Positions 10,466 through 20,170 of a DNA stretch of 64,000 nucleotides are shown piece after piece; the stretch's first letter is position 1, and the number at the start of each line of letters is the position of its first letter. This DNA comes from Acidianus brierleyi. GTDB taxonomy: Archaea > Thermoproteota > Thermoprotei_A > Sulfolobales > Sulfolobaceae. The notes below the pieces were generated by a model that made no database searches, was not told where the DNA came from, and worked only from the letters and a program-made list of their open reading frames with translations. The position numbers were made by a program, and so were the translations under genes. The stretch covers positions 186,001 to 250,000 of the forward strand of contig NZ_CP029289.2 in the NCBI RefSeq assembly GCF_003201835.2, written 5' to 3'.

Positions 10466-10980
10466 TATGAAAAACTAGTTGAAATCTGGTTAATATTCTC
10501 ACAACCTTCCTTTTCTCCGTTTTCACATGCCTTTCTTAAAAGTTCATTAGCTTTTTTCTGATCTTTAAGTTTTGAATATGCTTGAGCTAATTTTAGTAAT
10601 ATCTTACCATTATTACCTACATCTGGTAATATTTTATCTAATTGATCTTTTCTTCCTTTAGATACTAACGTATCTATTGCTATATCTACAAATTCGCCAT
10701 ATTTACCTACACTAGCGTAACATTTTATGACTCTCTTAATGTTTCCACATGCTGTTATATCAAACATTTTGCCTATACTATCTAGCACTGAAACTACTGC
10801 ATTACAATTTCCAGCGTCGATAATATTACATATAACCCAATTTGATTCCTTTATATTATTTGGCGTAACTGTTTTTTCAATTATATCTAACCCTTCTTTT
10901 ATGTGACCATTGAAAATTAACTCTTTGGCATTAGTAAGAGTTTTAATTAATTGTCTATATTCTGCTCCCATTATAATCAT
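10465..10980 (-). CDS. Helical-repeat protein, probably DUF1955 family
   Basis: The 171-aa all-helical protein is conserved in Sulfolobales and resembles the DUF1955 family as I remember it. The sequence reads as stacked amphipathic helices, ending in a TPR-like pair (KILLKLAQAYSKLKDQKKAN and ELLRKACENGEKEGCENI). Four or so cysteines are spread through it. It is coupled to pyruvate kinase (stop and start overlap). A scaffold or regulatory role for that enzyme is possible but unproven. A TATA-like ATATTTAAG lies about 20 bp before the start. Confidence 0.7.
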   Translation of the reverse strand: MIIMGAEYRQLIKTLTNAKELIFNGHIKEGLDIIEKTVTPNNIKESNWVICNIIDAGNCNAVVSVLDSIGKMFDITACGNIKRVIKCYASVGKYGEFVDIAIDTLVSKGRKDQLDKILPDVGNNGKILLKLAQAYSKLKDQKKANELLRKACENGEKEGCENINQISTSFS

Positions 10981-11030
10981 TATACTCTCTCTAGCTTAAA
11001 TATGTTATACCAAAAATAAGGGCCGTAAAA

Positions 11031-12113
11031 TTAAATATTATCAATAAAACGCGACATGTAACCTAAAGATTTTATTTTATCAAGAGCTAAATCCGCGGCA
11101 TATTTACCCATTGCAGGTGCATAACTCCATCCTAACCTACAAGCTCCAGTAGCTATAGTAACTTTTCCTTTTTTCCCTAATATTGGAAACCCGTCTGGAG
11201 AACACGGTCTAAATCCCATATCCATTTCATAAATGTAATTAATGTCTACAATTTTTGAAGCTTTCTTTAAAAATAGTTCTGCTCTACTGGAATCGAAAGA
11301 GAAATCTGCATCGAAACCACCCGTAATTTTAATATGATCAGATAAGGGAGATATTGCGACGCCATCATCTACTATTACTATAGCGTTTTTAAACTTAGAA
11401 TTTCCATTAACTCTATAGCCATATCCTTTAAATGCAGTTAAAGGAATATTAATAAATTTAGTAGTCCATATTCCTGAAGCTAAGACAATGGAATCGAAAT
11501 CGTTTAACTCGTCTAAAGACGCTATTTCCTTATTTATTACTTTTACTTTACTTATCTCGCTTGATATTCTTTTAATAAACTTCTCCGTAGAAATTCTAGA
11601 TAATTCGGGGAAATAAATAGCTCCTGCAAATCCTTGTAACTCTTTTACTTCAAACCTAACAGAAAATGGGCTTTTCTTCTCCTCTTCTATTCCTTTTTCT
11701 AAACTTTTTTCATCATTATAGGCTTCATATAGACCATCATTAAAATAATCGAAATCGTTTTTTTCTTCGCTCATCTCTTTATATTGCGATAATGAAAACT
11801 CAGCCATTTCCTTCAGTGTATTCCAGGCTTCTTTTGGTGGATTTTTATTTAATTCTTTGATTAATTCGGTTAACCATAGTTTATTTGCAGATTTTATATA
11901 TGTATCTCCTCTTATTGTATATTTTAACATTTTTACTATCATTTCAGTTGAATTTATTTTATCAAATCTGTATGGCTCTATTAGCCCTGCTGCATGAATT
12001 GAATAACTTCCTAGTTCGGCTTTTTCATATAAAGTTACATCAGTACCTTCTTTCTGAAGAAAATATGCTGTAAAAAGTCCTATTATTCCTCCTCCTACTA
12101 TGGCTACTTTCAA
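11031..12113 (-). CDS. FAD-dependent oxidoreductase of the D-amino acid oxidase/glycine oxidase family
   Basis: This flavoprotein of the DAO superfamily oxidises a small amine, amino acid or hydroxy acid. The Rossmann motif VGGGIIGLFTAYFL is at residues 6-19 and a second FAD-binding segment LASGIWTTKF is near 210. The C-terminal GFRPCSPDGFPILGKKG and ATGACRLGWSYAPAMGKYAADL are the conserved flavin-contact regions. The start is a TTG overlapping the TGA of the upstream helical gene, indicating coupling with that gene and the GG-ending ubiquitin-like gene. The substrate is unknown; glycine oxidase for thiamine synthesis is one option given the ThiS/MoaD-like neighbour. Confidence 0.85.
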   Translation of the reverse strand: MKVAIVGGGIIGLFTAYFLQKEGTDVTLYEKAELGSYSIHAAGLIEPYRFDKINSTEMIVKMLKYTIRGDTYIKSANKLWLTELIKELNKNPPKEAWNTLKEMAEFSLSQYKEMSEEKNDFDYFNDGLYEAYNDEKSLEKGIEEEKKSPFSVRFEVKELQGFAGAIYFPELSRISTEKFIKRISSEISKVKVINKEIASLDELNDFDSIVLASGIWTTKFINIPLTAFKGYGYRVNGNSKFKNAIVIVDDGVAISPLSDHIKITGGFDADFSFDSSRAELFLKKASKIVDINYIYEMDMGFRPCSPDGFPILGKKGKVTIATGACRLGWSYAPAMGKYAADLALDKIKSLGYMSRFIDNI

Positions 12114-12763
12114 ACGTTTAAACCTCTGAGAATATTTTGAGCTATTTTCTTAATATTACTTTCCTTTGTTAAAAGTTCATTTAAATACTTTATATTATTT
12201 TTTATATCTTCTTTACTTAAAAAACCCATATTTAGGAGTAAAATGGATTTCTGCCAAGCTTTAATTCTAATACTAGGCTTTGGATTTTTCAGAAATTCAA
12301 GAAATCTATTTTTATCTTTTTCTAGAAAAAATCCTTCCTTAACCAGAATAGGGAAAAGATTCCATGCTTTTTTCCGTATTGTAGGATAATAACTTTTCAG
12401 AAGTTTCCAAAAATGGTCTCTCATCGCTATTACATCCCCTTTATCTAGAATACCCAAATTTATCATATCAGCCACGTGCAGCCATGCTGTGATTTTTAAT
12501 TTATCTGAAGATAAACTAAGGCTTCTTTCAATACCGTCTACTGATAATATCTTATATATACTTAAATGACTCCACGCATCCTCTCTAACTCCTTGTAATT
12601 TATTCCATAACAAAGATCTTAAATAACCTCTATACCTATAAAGATAAGATGGCTCAAACTCGCTTATTTTTTCAATTTCCTTCCATGACTTTTCTCTTGT
12701 AGCTTTATTGATACTTCTCAAACCATAAAGTACTCGACTTAAATTTTTCTTTCTTGTTTCCAT
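12110..12763 (-). CDS. Helical-repeat protein with recurring (K/R)xxAW motifs
   Basis: I do not recognise a named family. The 217-aa protein is built of about six helical repeats of 30-40 residues, each with a variant of [KR]xx[AS]W: REKSW, REDAW, KITAW, RKKAW, RIKAW and a degenerate last KKIAQ. This resembles a HEAT/ARM-type solenoid. It lies 2 bp after the ubiquitin-like gene and overlaps the FAD enzyme, so the three form an operon. A scaffold or adaptor role is plausible; the evidence is only structural and positional. Confidence 0.72.
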   Translation of the reverse strand: METRKKNLSRVLYGLRSINKATREKSWKEIEKISEFEPSYLYRYRGYLRSLLWNKLQGVREDAWSHLSIYKILSVDGIERSLSLSSDKLKITAWLHVADMINLGILDKGDVIAMRDHFWKLLKSYYPTIRKKAWNLFPILVKEGFFLEKDKNRFLEFLKNPKPSIRIKAWQKSILLLNMGFLSKEDIKNNIKYLNELLTKESNIKKIAQNILRGLNV

Positions 12764-12765
12764 AT

Positions 12766-12972
12766 TTAACCGCCCGAAGCTGTTAAGAAAATAGTAAAAC
12801 TATCACCATCATGAATCTTTTCGTCCTCGATTATAGGTATTCCATCTTTCAAAACAACTACTCCTTGAACATTATATCCTAACAGTCTTAATAAGTCCTT
12901 TACAGAAGATTTATCATTTAATTCTACATTCTTCTCTGTATTTTCCCTCACTAATTTAACTTTTACTTTCAC
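12766..12972 (-). CDS. Ubiquitin-fold small modifier/sulfur-carrier protein (MoaD/ThiS/SAMP-like)
   Basis: This 68-aa beta-grasp protein ends in ...TASGG. The C-terminal Gly-Gly is the functional hallmark of MoaD, ThiS, Urm1 and archaeal SAMPs, which is adenylated by an E1-like enzyme and then carries sulfur or is conjugated to protein lysines. The order of the fold (KVKVKLVREN, then SVKDLLRLLGY, then VVVLKDGIPI and DGDSFTIFLTASGG) fits ThiS/MoaD. No E1-like gene is in the window. It heads a three-gene operon with a solenoid protein and an FAD oxidoreductase. Confidence 0.85.
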   Translation of the reverse strand: MKVKVKLVRENTEKNVELNDKSSVKDLLRLLGYNVQGVVVLKDGIPIIEDEKIHDGDSFTIFLTASGG

Positions 12973-12995
12973 AAAGTATTTTGTTTAACACTTCT

Positions 12996-13823
12996 TTATT
13001 TTAATTTACCGCTTATTTCTTTAATCTTATTTATATCGCTTATAACTTCGTTTAGCGTATTTGTATTATCGGAATAAAATGATATGCCATCTCCAAAAGC
13101 ACAAGGTTTTTCCTTAGGAAGACGTATTTTACCACATATTCTTGTGTTTCCTATGTTGGTAATGTTGATTTCAGTGAATGGCTTATAAATATATCCTTCA
13201 CCGTCTTTTATCTCAAAATTTCCAATATATTTACCATTAATTATGTTAAAAAGTGTAATAAATGCCGCTAAATCAACAAATTCTGCCTCCTTCTGAATAT
13301 CAAATTTTAAATTACCTATTTCTATCTTATCTGAGATCTTTGCATTAATTTCATGACAGTTTTCCAATTTATCTACTTTATAACTGAATAAATCCCAATT
13401 AATATTTTCTGATAGTAAACTAAATTCATCTATAGCGACTATTGTAAATCCTTTAAGACCTTTTTCATTTTTTAATTTTGTCATGCATTTTTCATATTCT
13501 TCTTGTGAAATTTTACCATTAAGAAGTTGTATGGTCTTTTCAGATAATATATCATCTATATAGTTTATTTTTAGAATTCTATACAATCCGTATCCATAAC
13601 CTATATTATAAATTAATAAATATCCTTTATAGTAAATATTATAGAATCCATTCTTTAATGCTGAAAGTAAAATATTTACAGCATTCTTGTCTAAATCCTT
13701 ACATAACCTTACATTTATTCCCTGTTTTTTTATCAAAATATCAGTTTTTCTTATTAAAATAGCATTTTCATTATCAATATAGAATGTAAAGTCGTTTATA
13801 ATACCGTTCTTACAAATAAACAT
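12996..13823 (-). CDS. Conserved hypothetical protein linked to glycogen synthase
   Basis: I do not recognise this 275-aa protein. It has no signal peptide or membrane span and is rich in Ile, Asn and Lys, with alternating hydrophobic strands such as YYKGYLLIYNIGYGYGLYRI. It starts 3 bp downstream of the glycogen synthase stop, so it is almost certainly co-transcribed with glgA and the GH57 enzyme. A role in alpha-glucan metabolism is inferred from position only. Confidence 0.65.
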   Translation of the reverse strand: MFICKNGIINDFTFYIDNENAILIRKTDILIKKQGINVRLCKDLDKNAVNILLSALKNGFYNIYYKGYLLIYNIGYGYGLYRILKINYIDDILSEKTIQLLNGKISQEEYEKCMTKLKNEKGLKGFTIVAIDEFSLLSENINWDLFSYKVDKLENCHEINAKISDKIEIGNLKFDIQKEAEFVDLAAFITLFNIINGKYIGNFEIKDGEGYIYKPFTEINITNIGNTRICGKIRLPKEKPCAFGDGISFYSDNTNTLNEVISDINKIKEISGKLK

Positions 13824-13826
13824 ATC

Positions 13827-15524
13827 TTACATAAATGCTAAACCTCTATATTTAGCCATTAGTATAGATTTCTCATAACAATTCAATGCCTCTTTAGCTA
13901 CAACATTCCACCTGAAGTTAGCATCAACCCTATTTATGCAATTTTGCCTAACTTTAGACCAGAATTTAACATCGCTTACTTTAACTAGATCTGCCTTATT
14001 TAAGTAATTTGAGTCTCCGTATTCTTCAGCTAGTGATAAATAAATTGCATTTTTAAGTAATTTGGCTAATGAGTCTATGCTATTTGGCTCTGAAAGAAAT
14101 CCAGTTCCTTCTGGACTCCATCTTACATCTATTATGCTCTCTGATAGACCTCCTAAAGAAGATGCTACAACTGGAGTTCCTACAGCCATTGACTCTATGG
14201 CATTTATGCCAAAAGGTTCCCATCTAGAGGGGACAGCAAATACTGAAGAAGCATAATGCCATAGTTTATATATATTAAAATCTAATTTTCCTATAATTAA
14301 TCTTACATTGTCTTTTATTTCAGCTGATCTATCAATTACGTCTTGAAGCAAACCATAGTCACCTGCTGGTATACCTAAGACTACTAATTTAGCATTCCAT
14401 ATTTCATTTACTACTTGTCTAAAAGCTCTCAGAAGTAAATCTATTCCTTTTTGGTATACTATTCTACCAGTGAAAATTACTAATGGACCGTCTTGCAATG
14501 CTTCATATGTCCAATCATCCCTTATTCCTATTCTCCATCTATTATTCCACAACATATTTCCTGAGCTATAATCATCAGGAATTACTTTCATATTAGGCAA
14601 AGACGAAAATAACCTTGATCTTATTTCCTTTCTATTAGTTGTTCCAAGATTTTTTCTTGCGTAATCTTCAATCTCTTGTATTGTCCAATCTGTACCATTA
14701 TATGTAACGCAGCTTTTATTTTCCATCATATTACCAACGAATTGAAAAACATCGTAAGTAAGATAATTTTTACTAACACTAGCTATTGAATCTGCCTCAT
14801 AGCAACCAAATTTCTCAATCTTTCCATCACACATATCCCATAAGGTTCTAGTTTTGTAAAGCACGTGCCGTGAAACCATCCATATATAATGATCATAATT
14901 TTCTAATCCTGCCCAATCTTCGGAGGCAAAGTGCCAAGGAGCTCCTACTTTATTAAGCAAGTGTATAGTATACATTAAAGGAACTATTATTCTCCTTTCC
15001 TCAAATGCAAATTTTGCTTTTACTCCGGCTAAAACAGAATGCCAATCGTTGACATGAATTATTGATGGAATATCATTGAACTGAATACTTGAAACATAAC
15101 TCTCTAAAGCTCTAGCTAATAGAGCAGATTTTTCCATAGTATAATCATAAATTTCCCAACTGTCCATGATCTTTCCTGAAGTGTAATCTAGACCTTTAAC
15201 TAATACTATTTTAATACCATCTAATTCTCCTTTTTCAAATCCTAATTTGTAAGGATAAGAATTTCCATCACTACCTTTTCTGTTTCCTATAGCCGCTATT
15301 GGCATTTCCGTAAGTCTAAGTTTATTTCTGTAATAATCATTCAAATGTCTTCCATGGCTAGGCATAATTACAGTTACATTAATTCCGTTATTGACTAAGG
15401 CTTTACTTAAATTATATACTGCATTTCCTAAACCGCCCATTGAGGCTATATTTAAAAGTTCGAACGTTATCATCCATACTTTGTCTACTTTGTCTGGTAT
15501 CCAAAAAGACTCAATTCTTTTCAT
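13827..15524 (-). CDS. glgA: Glycogen/starch synthase-type GT5 glycosyltransferase
   Basis: This enzyme transfers glucose from a nucleotide sugar onto the non-reducing end of an alpha-1,4-glucan. The N-terminal domain has MGGLGNAVYNLSKAL, equivalent to the KxGGL nucleotide-binding loop. The C-terminal domain has VIFTGRIVYQKGIDLL and the retaining E-x7-E region WEPFGINAIESMAVGTPVV. The 565 aa fit crenarchaeal GlgA. The ATG lies 14 bp inside the GH57 gene. It forms an operon with that gene upstream and an unknown gene downstream. Confidence 0.93.
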   Translation of the reverse strand: MKRIESFWIPDKVDKVWMITFELLNIASMGGLGNAVYNLSKALVNNGINVTVIMPSHGRHLNDYYRNKLRLTEMPIAAIGNRKGSDGNSYPYKLGFEKGELDGIKIVLVKGLDYTSGKIMDSWEIYDYTMEKSALLARALESYVSSIQFNDIPSIIHVNDWHSVLAGVKAKFAFEERRIIVPLMYTIHLLNKVGAPWHFASEDWAGLENYDHYIWMVSRHVLYKTRTLWDMCDGKIEKFGCYEADSIASVSKNYLTYDVFQFVGNMMENKSCVTYNGTDWTIQEIEDYARKNLGTTNRKEIRSRLFSSLPNMKVIPDDYSSGNMLWNNRWRIGIRDDWTYEALQDGPLVIFTGRIVYQKGIDLLLRAFRQVVNEIWNAKLVVLGIPAGDYGLLQDVIDRSAEIKDNVRLIIGKLDFNIYKLWHYASSVFAVPSRWEPFGINAIESMAVGTPVVASSLGGLSESIIDVRWSPEGTGFLSEPNSIDSLAKLLKNAIYLSLAEEYGDSNYLNKADLVKVSDVKFWSKVRQNCINRVDANFRWNVVAKEALNCYEKSILMAKYRGLAFM

Positions 15525-16857
15525 TTTTTAACCACTCTTTAAGATGCTTTTCGTTTTCTTTAAGGCTATTATCTCGCTTAATTATATCATTAAATTCTTT
15601 TATATTCCAAGCAACATCAACTCTTTTACCGTTTTTAGTAAAAAAGAAAGGTTCATTATTAATCTTAAGTTCCTTTAATTCATCATTTAAAAATGAATTT
15701 ATGGCATAAAATTCATTAAGAAACGCATCAACAGGTGACGAATATGAACTAAAATATGAATGCACTTCTCCTGGTCCTCCTCCACCTGTAAAAAGATAAT
15801 AATAATTATCACTTGTAGTAAAGTATTTCCAAGCTTTTAGAAACTCATTTCCAAGCTCTCTAGATGGCATTTCAGACCTTTTTACAGCTTCATCATAAGC
15901 CCATTGCATTAAATTGCCTAGCCAAGAAGTTTCGTCCTTATTCACGTCTGCCCAAGACGACGTAGTATCTATGTCGGTTTCATAATATGCTTCATTTATT
16001 AATTCGCTTGGTAAGACCATTTTGACGCCTCTTTTATTCAATTCCCTAGGTAGCCATCTAAGAAAATCAAGTATTCCAGATTCTGGCCAATGATGCTCCC
16101 CAAAAGTTTCGTAATCTACAAATATCAATATTGATTGCCCTGGAGAATCTTTTATCCAATTAGAAAATTTATCTGCAGTCAATGGATACTGGTTCCAGTC
16201 TCTTTTAGAAAACCTAAACGCTATATCATCACTCAATTTGTAATTTCTAAAAAATAATGATATTTTGCTATCTTTTAATTTATAAACATAGTTTGGACTT
16301 TTTCCTTTTAAATTTGATTCCTTCCCTTCCAATATATAACCTTTAAAACCAAGTTTTTCTGCTTCCTGGATAAGATCCTTTCTGGTTAGGAGTTCGGTAT
16401 TCTCAAAAATCTTAGGATCTTGACCAAAATATTCCTTTATTAGTTCTTTATGTGACTTTATTTGATCTATCCATTCATATTTATCTTCCCACAAAGAGGT
16501 TACAGAATGATAATATGTTTGTGAAAGGAACTCTACTTTTTTAGTTGACGCTAATATTCTAAAAATATCTAAAACATCTTTTCCCCATTTCTCAGCTTGT
16601 TCTATAAAGGTCCCAGATAATGAAAAAAAGAATTTAACATCTCTTCCTTCATTCTCTGCGTTTTCTATTTCTTCTAGAATTATATTGGTTGCAGGCAAAT
16701 AACACTTCTTTTTAACTCTTTCAAAAATTTCTTTGTTTAATTGCATATCAAAGTACTTTTCAAATACGCTTCCAGTATATCTTGGGTTCCAAAATGCGTC
16801 TTTTCTTACTCTAAAAGGTTGGTGTACTTCAAAGCCTACTATTATTCTCTCTACCAT
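15511..16857 (-). CDS. Glycoside hydrolase family 57 protein (alpha-amylase/glucanotransferase type)
   Basis: GH57 enzymes hydrolyse or rearrange alpha-glucans with a retaining mechanism. Conserved region 1 is the N-terminal GFEVHQPFR (HQP). FFSLSGTFIEQ is region 2, and FENTELL is the region around the usual nucleophile Glu. ILIFVDYETFGEHHWPESG contains the candidate acid/base Asp (FVDYETFGEH). The 448 aa fit short archaeal GH57 amylases. It overlaps glgA and is expressed divergently from the nucleotidyltransferase gene, with only 34 bp between the starts. The exact activity (amylase, branching or debranching) cannot be decided here. Confidence 0.9.
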   Translation of the reverse strand: MVERIIVGFEVHQPFRVRKDAFWNPRYTGSVFEKYFDMQLNKEIFERVKKKCYLPATNIILEEIENAENEGRDVKFFFSLSGTFIEQAEKWGKDVLDIFRILASTKKVEFLSQTYYHSVTSLWEDKYEWIDQIKSHKELIKEYFGQDPKIFENTELLTRKDLIQEAEKLGFKGYILEGKESNLKGKSPNYVYKLKDSKISLFFRNYKLSDDIAFRFSKRDWNQYPLTADKFSNWIKDSPGQSILIFVDYETFGEHHWPESGILDFLRWLPRELNKRGVKMVLPSELINEAYYETDIDTTSSWADVNKDETSWLGNLMQWAYDEAVKRSEMPSRELGNEFLKAWKYFTTSDNYYYLFTGGGGPGEVHSYFSSYSSPVDAFLNEFYAINSFLNDELKELKINNEPFFFTKNGKRVDVAWNIKEFNDIIKRDNSLKENEKHLKEWLKNEKN

Positions 16858-16891
16858 AAATTCTTATATGATTATACATAAATAAAATTGT
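16858..16891. promoter_or_regulatory. Compact divergent leaderless promoter pair
   Basis: Only 34 bp separate the ATG of the GH57 gene (minus, 16857) and that of the nucleotidyltransferase gene (plus, 16892). A TATA-like CTTATATGA (16863-16871) lies about 26 bp before the plus start. On the other strand TTTATTTATG (about 16878-16887) lies about 26 bp before the minus start. Both transcripts should therefore be leaderless, and the two basal promoters overlap face to face. Confidence 0.55.
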
Positions 16892-18136
<1,245 letters not shown>

Positions 18137-18310
18137 CTGTCTACATTAACGTAAGCATGAAGCCTATAGCAAAGATAAGAATATTATTTTATAGTTGTAT
18201 TTCAATAGAATAAGGATTTTTTGTTGAAAGTATAAAAAGTTTATCAAGAGAATAATCTTCTCAAGAATAATGTTATATTCACTATATGCACTAACATAAA
18301 TATAGAAAAA

Positions 18311-20170
18311 ATGAGATACGCTAGTTTAGGAAATGGAAAGCTATTAATTAATCTTGACGAAAATGGAAGAATAGTCGATATTTACTATCCATATATAGGT
18401 TTAGAAAATCAAATTTCTGGCATTCCTATTAGGAAGGCCTTATGGGATGGTGAAAATTTAAAATTTGATTTAGATTGGAAAACAGAGGTAAGCTACTTAG
18501 ATAACAATAATGTTGTAGAAATAAAAAGTGATCTGGAAAAGCCAAAAATTTCTATAACATCTTATGATTTTGTTGATATTGATCAACCTATATATTATTC
18601 AATTATAAAAATTCTTAATCATGACAATATAAAAAGAAATATTAAATTATTTTATTATCACGATTTCAATATATATTCAAATCCCTTTGGAGATACGGCA
18701 TTATTTGATCCATACACTTTTTCTGTAATACATTACAAATCTAAACGATATTTCGCTACTAAGCTTCTTTCAACTTCAAATATAGATATGGACTTCACAA
18801 CGTCCAAAGATGATATAACAAGAGACATGGAAGATGGAAAGCTAAGTAAGAACCCTATAGCTCACGGTAATGTACAATCTGCCATAGGTATAGATATTGA
18901 GATTGAACCACTGTCCTTTGGGAAAGTATATTATGTAATAGCAGCAGAAAAGACATTGGAAGGAATAAGAAATTTAATCAATAGAATTTCTCCAGCAGAA
19001 ATAGAATCTAAATTTGTTTCTAATTATATGTTTTGGAAAAGTTGGTTAAGCAAAGGAAACAAGTTAAGCAATGAACTATCTAGACTTTACAATATAAGTC
19101 TTTTAATAATAAAAAATCATATGGATATTAATGGCTCTTTTATAGCATCTTCAGACTATTCTTTTGTAAATTTATATGGAGATTCTTATCAATATTGCTG
19201 GCCTAGAGACTGTGCATACGCTGCTTATGCATTAGACGTAGCAGGTTATGGAGAATTAGTAGTAAAACATTTCAATTTCATAAAAGATATAATTAACGAC
19301 GAAGGTTTCTTATATCACAAATATAATCCAAATAAGACATTAGCAAGTTCTTGGCACCCTTGGTATTATGAAGGAAAACGAATTTACCCTATTCAAGAAG
19401 ACGAAACTGCACTTGAGGTATGGAGCATAGGAAGTCACTATGAAAAATATAAAGATTTAGATGAGTTAATAGCAATTTATAAAAGAGTAGTCAAGCCATC
19501 TATGTATTTCATGATGAGATTTGTAGAAGATGGATTGCCTAAACCTTCGTTTGATCTTTGGGAAGAAAGATATGGCATACATTTATTTACTGTAGCTACA
19601 GTTTATGGAGGTTTAATCAAAGGATCTTTACTAGCTAGAGATATGGGAGATGAAACATTAGGTAATGACGCAGAGGATGTAGCAAAAGTTATGATAGAAG
19701 AAACAAAAAAGAAAATGGTATATAATGGTAGATTTATAAGAAGAATAGATGAATATGGCAATATTGACTATACAGTAGATGCTAGTATGTATGCACCATA
19801 TTTCTTTGGAATGTTTAACATTAATGATCCTTTAGTTGTTAATACCATGAAAATGATTGAAAATAAACTCATTGTAAATGGGGGCGTAATAAGATACGAA
19901 AATGATTATTACCAAAGAAGGAAAAATCTTCCAAACCCTTGGATAATAACCACATTATGGTTAACAGAGTATTATGCAGATGCTGGGAATACTAGCAAAG
20001 CTAAAAGTTTAATTGAATGGGTTAACTTAAGAGCAACCAAATCTGGTTTATTACCAGAACAAGTAGATCCAGAAAATTTCACATCTACGTCAGTAATACC
20101 TCTAGTTTGGTCTCATGCTGAGTATATAATTGCTTTAAATAAATACCTTGCAAAAAGTAATATACAATGA
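18311..20170 (+). CDS. GH15 glucoamylase-like enzyme (possible trehalase)
   Basis: This family 15 glycoside hydrolase removes glucose from the non-reducing ends of alpha-glucans. An N-terminal beta-sandwich (MRYASLGNGKLLINLDE...) precedes an (alpha/alpha)6 barrel. The substrate region YCWPRDCAYAAYAL is conserved. The catalytic acid region is likely IQEDETALEVW and the base region SGLLPEQVDPENF. The 619 aa are normal for archaeal members. Some Sulfolobus GH15 proteins act as trehalases, so that activity is an alternative. Its stop overlaps the ATG of the debranching enzyme gene (ATGA), so glycogen breakdown is encoded as an operon. Confidence 0.92.
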   Translation: MRYASLGNGKLLINLDENGRIVDIYYPYIGLENQISGIPIRKALWDGENLKFDLDWKTEVSYLDNNNVVEIKSDLEKPKISITSYDFVDIDQPIYYSIIKILNHDNIKRNIKLFYYHDFNIYSNPFGDTALFDPYTFSVIHYKSKRYFATKLLSTSNIDMDFTTSKDDITRDMEDGKLSKNPIAHGNVQSAIGIDIEIEPLSFGKVYYVIAAEKTLEGIRNLINRISPAEIESKFVSNYMFWKSWLSKGNKLSNELSRLYNISLLIIKNHMDINGSFIASSDYSFVNLYGDSYQYCWPRDCAYAAYALDVAGYGELVVKHFNFIKDIINDEGFLYHKYNPNKTLASSWHPWYYEGKRIYPIQEDETALEVWSIGSHYEKYKDLDELIAIYKRVVKPSMYFMMRFVEDGLPKPSFDLWEERYGIHLFTVATVYGGLIKGSLLARDMGDETLGNDAEDVAKVMIEETKKKMVYNGRFIRRIDEYGNIDYTVDASMYAPYFFGMFNINDPLVVNTMKMIENKLIVNGGVIRYENDYYQRRKNLPNPWIITTLWLTEYYADAGNTSKAKSLIEWVNLRATKSGLLPEQVDPENFTSTSVIPLVWSHAEYIIALNKYLAKSNIQ

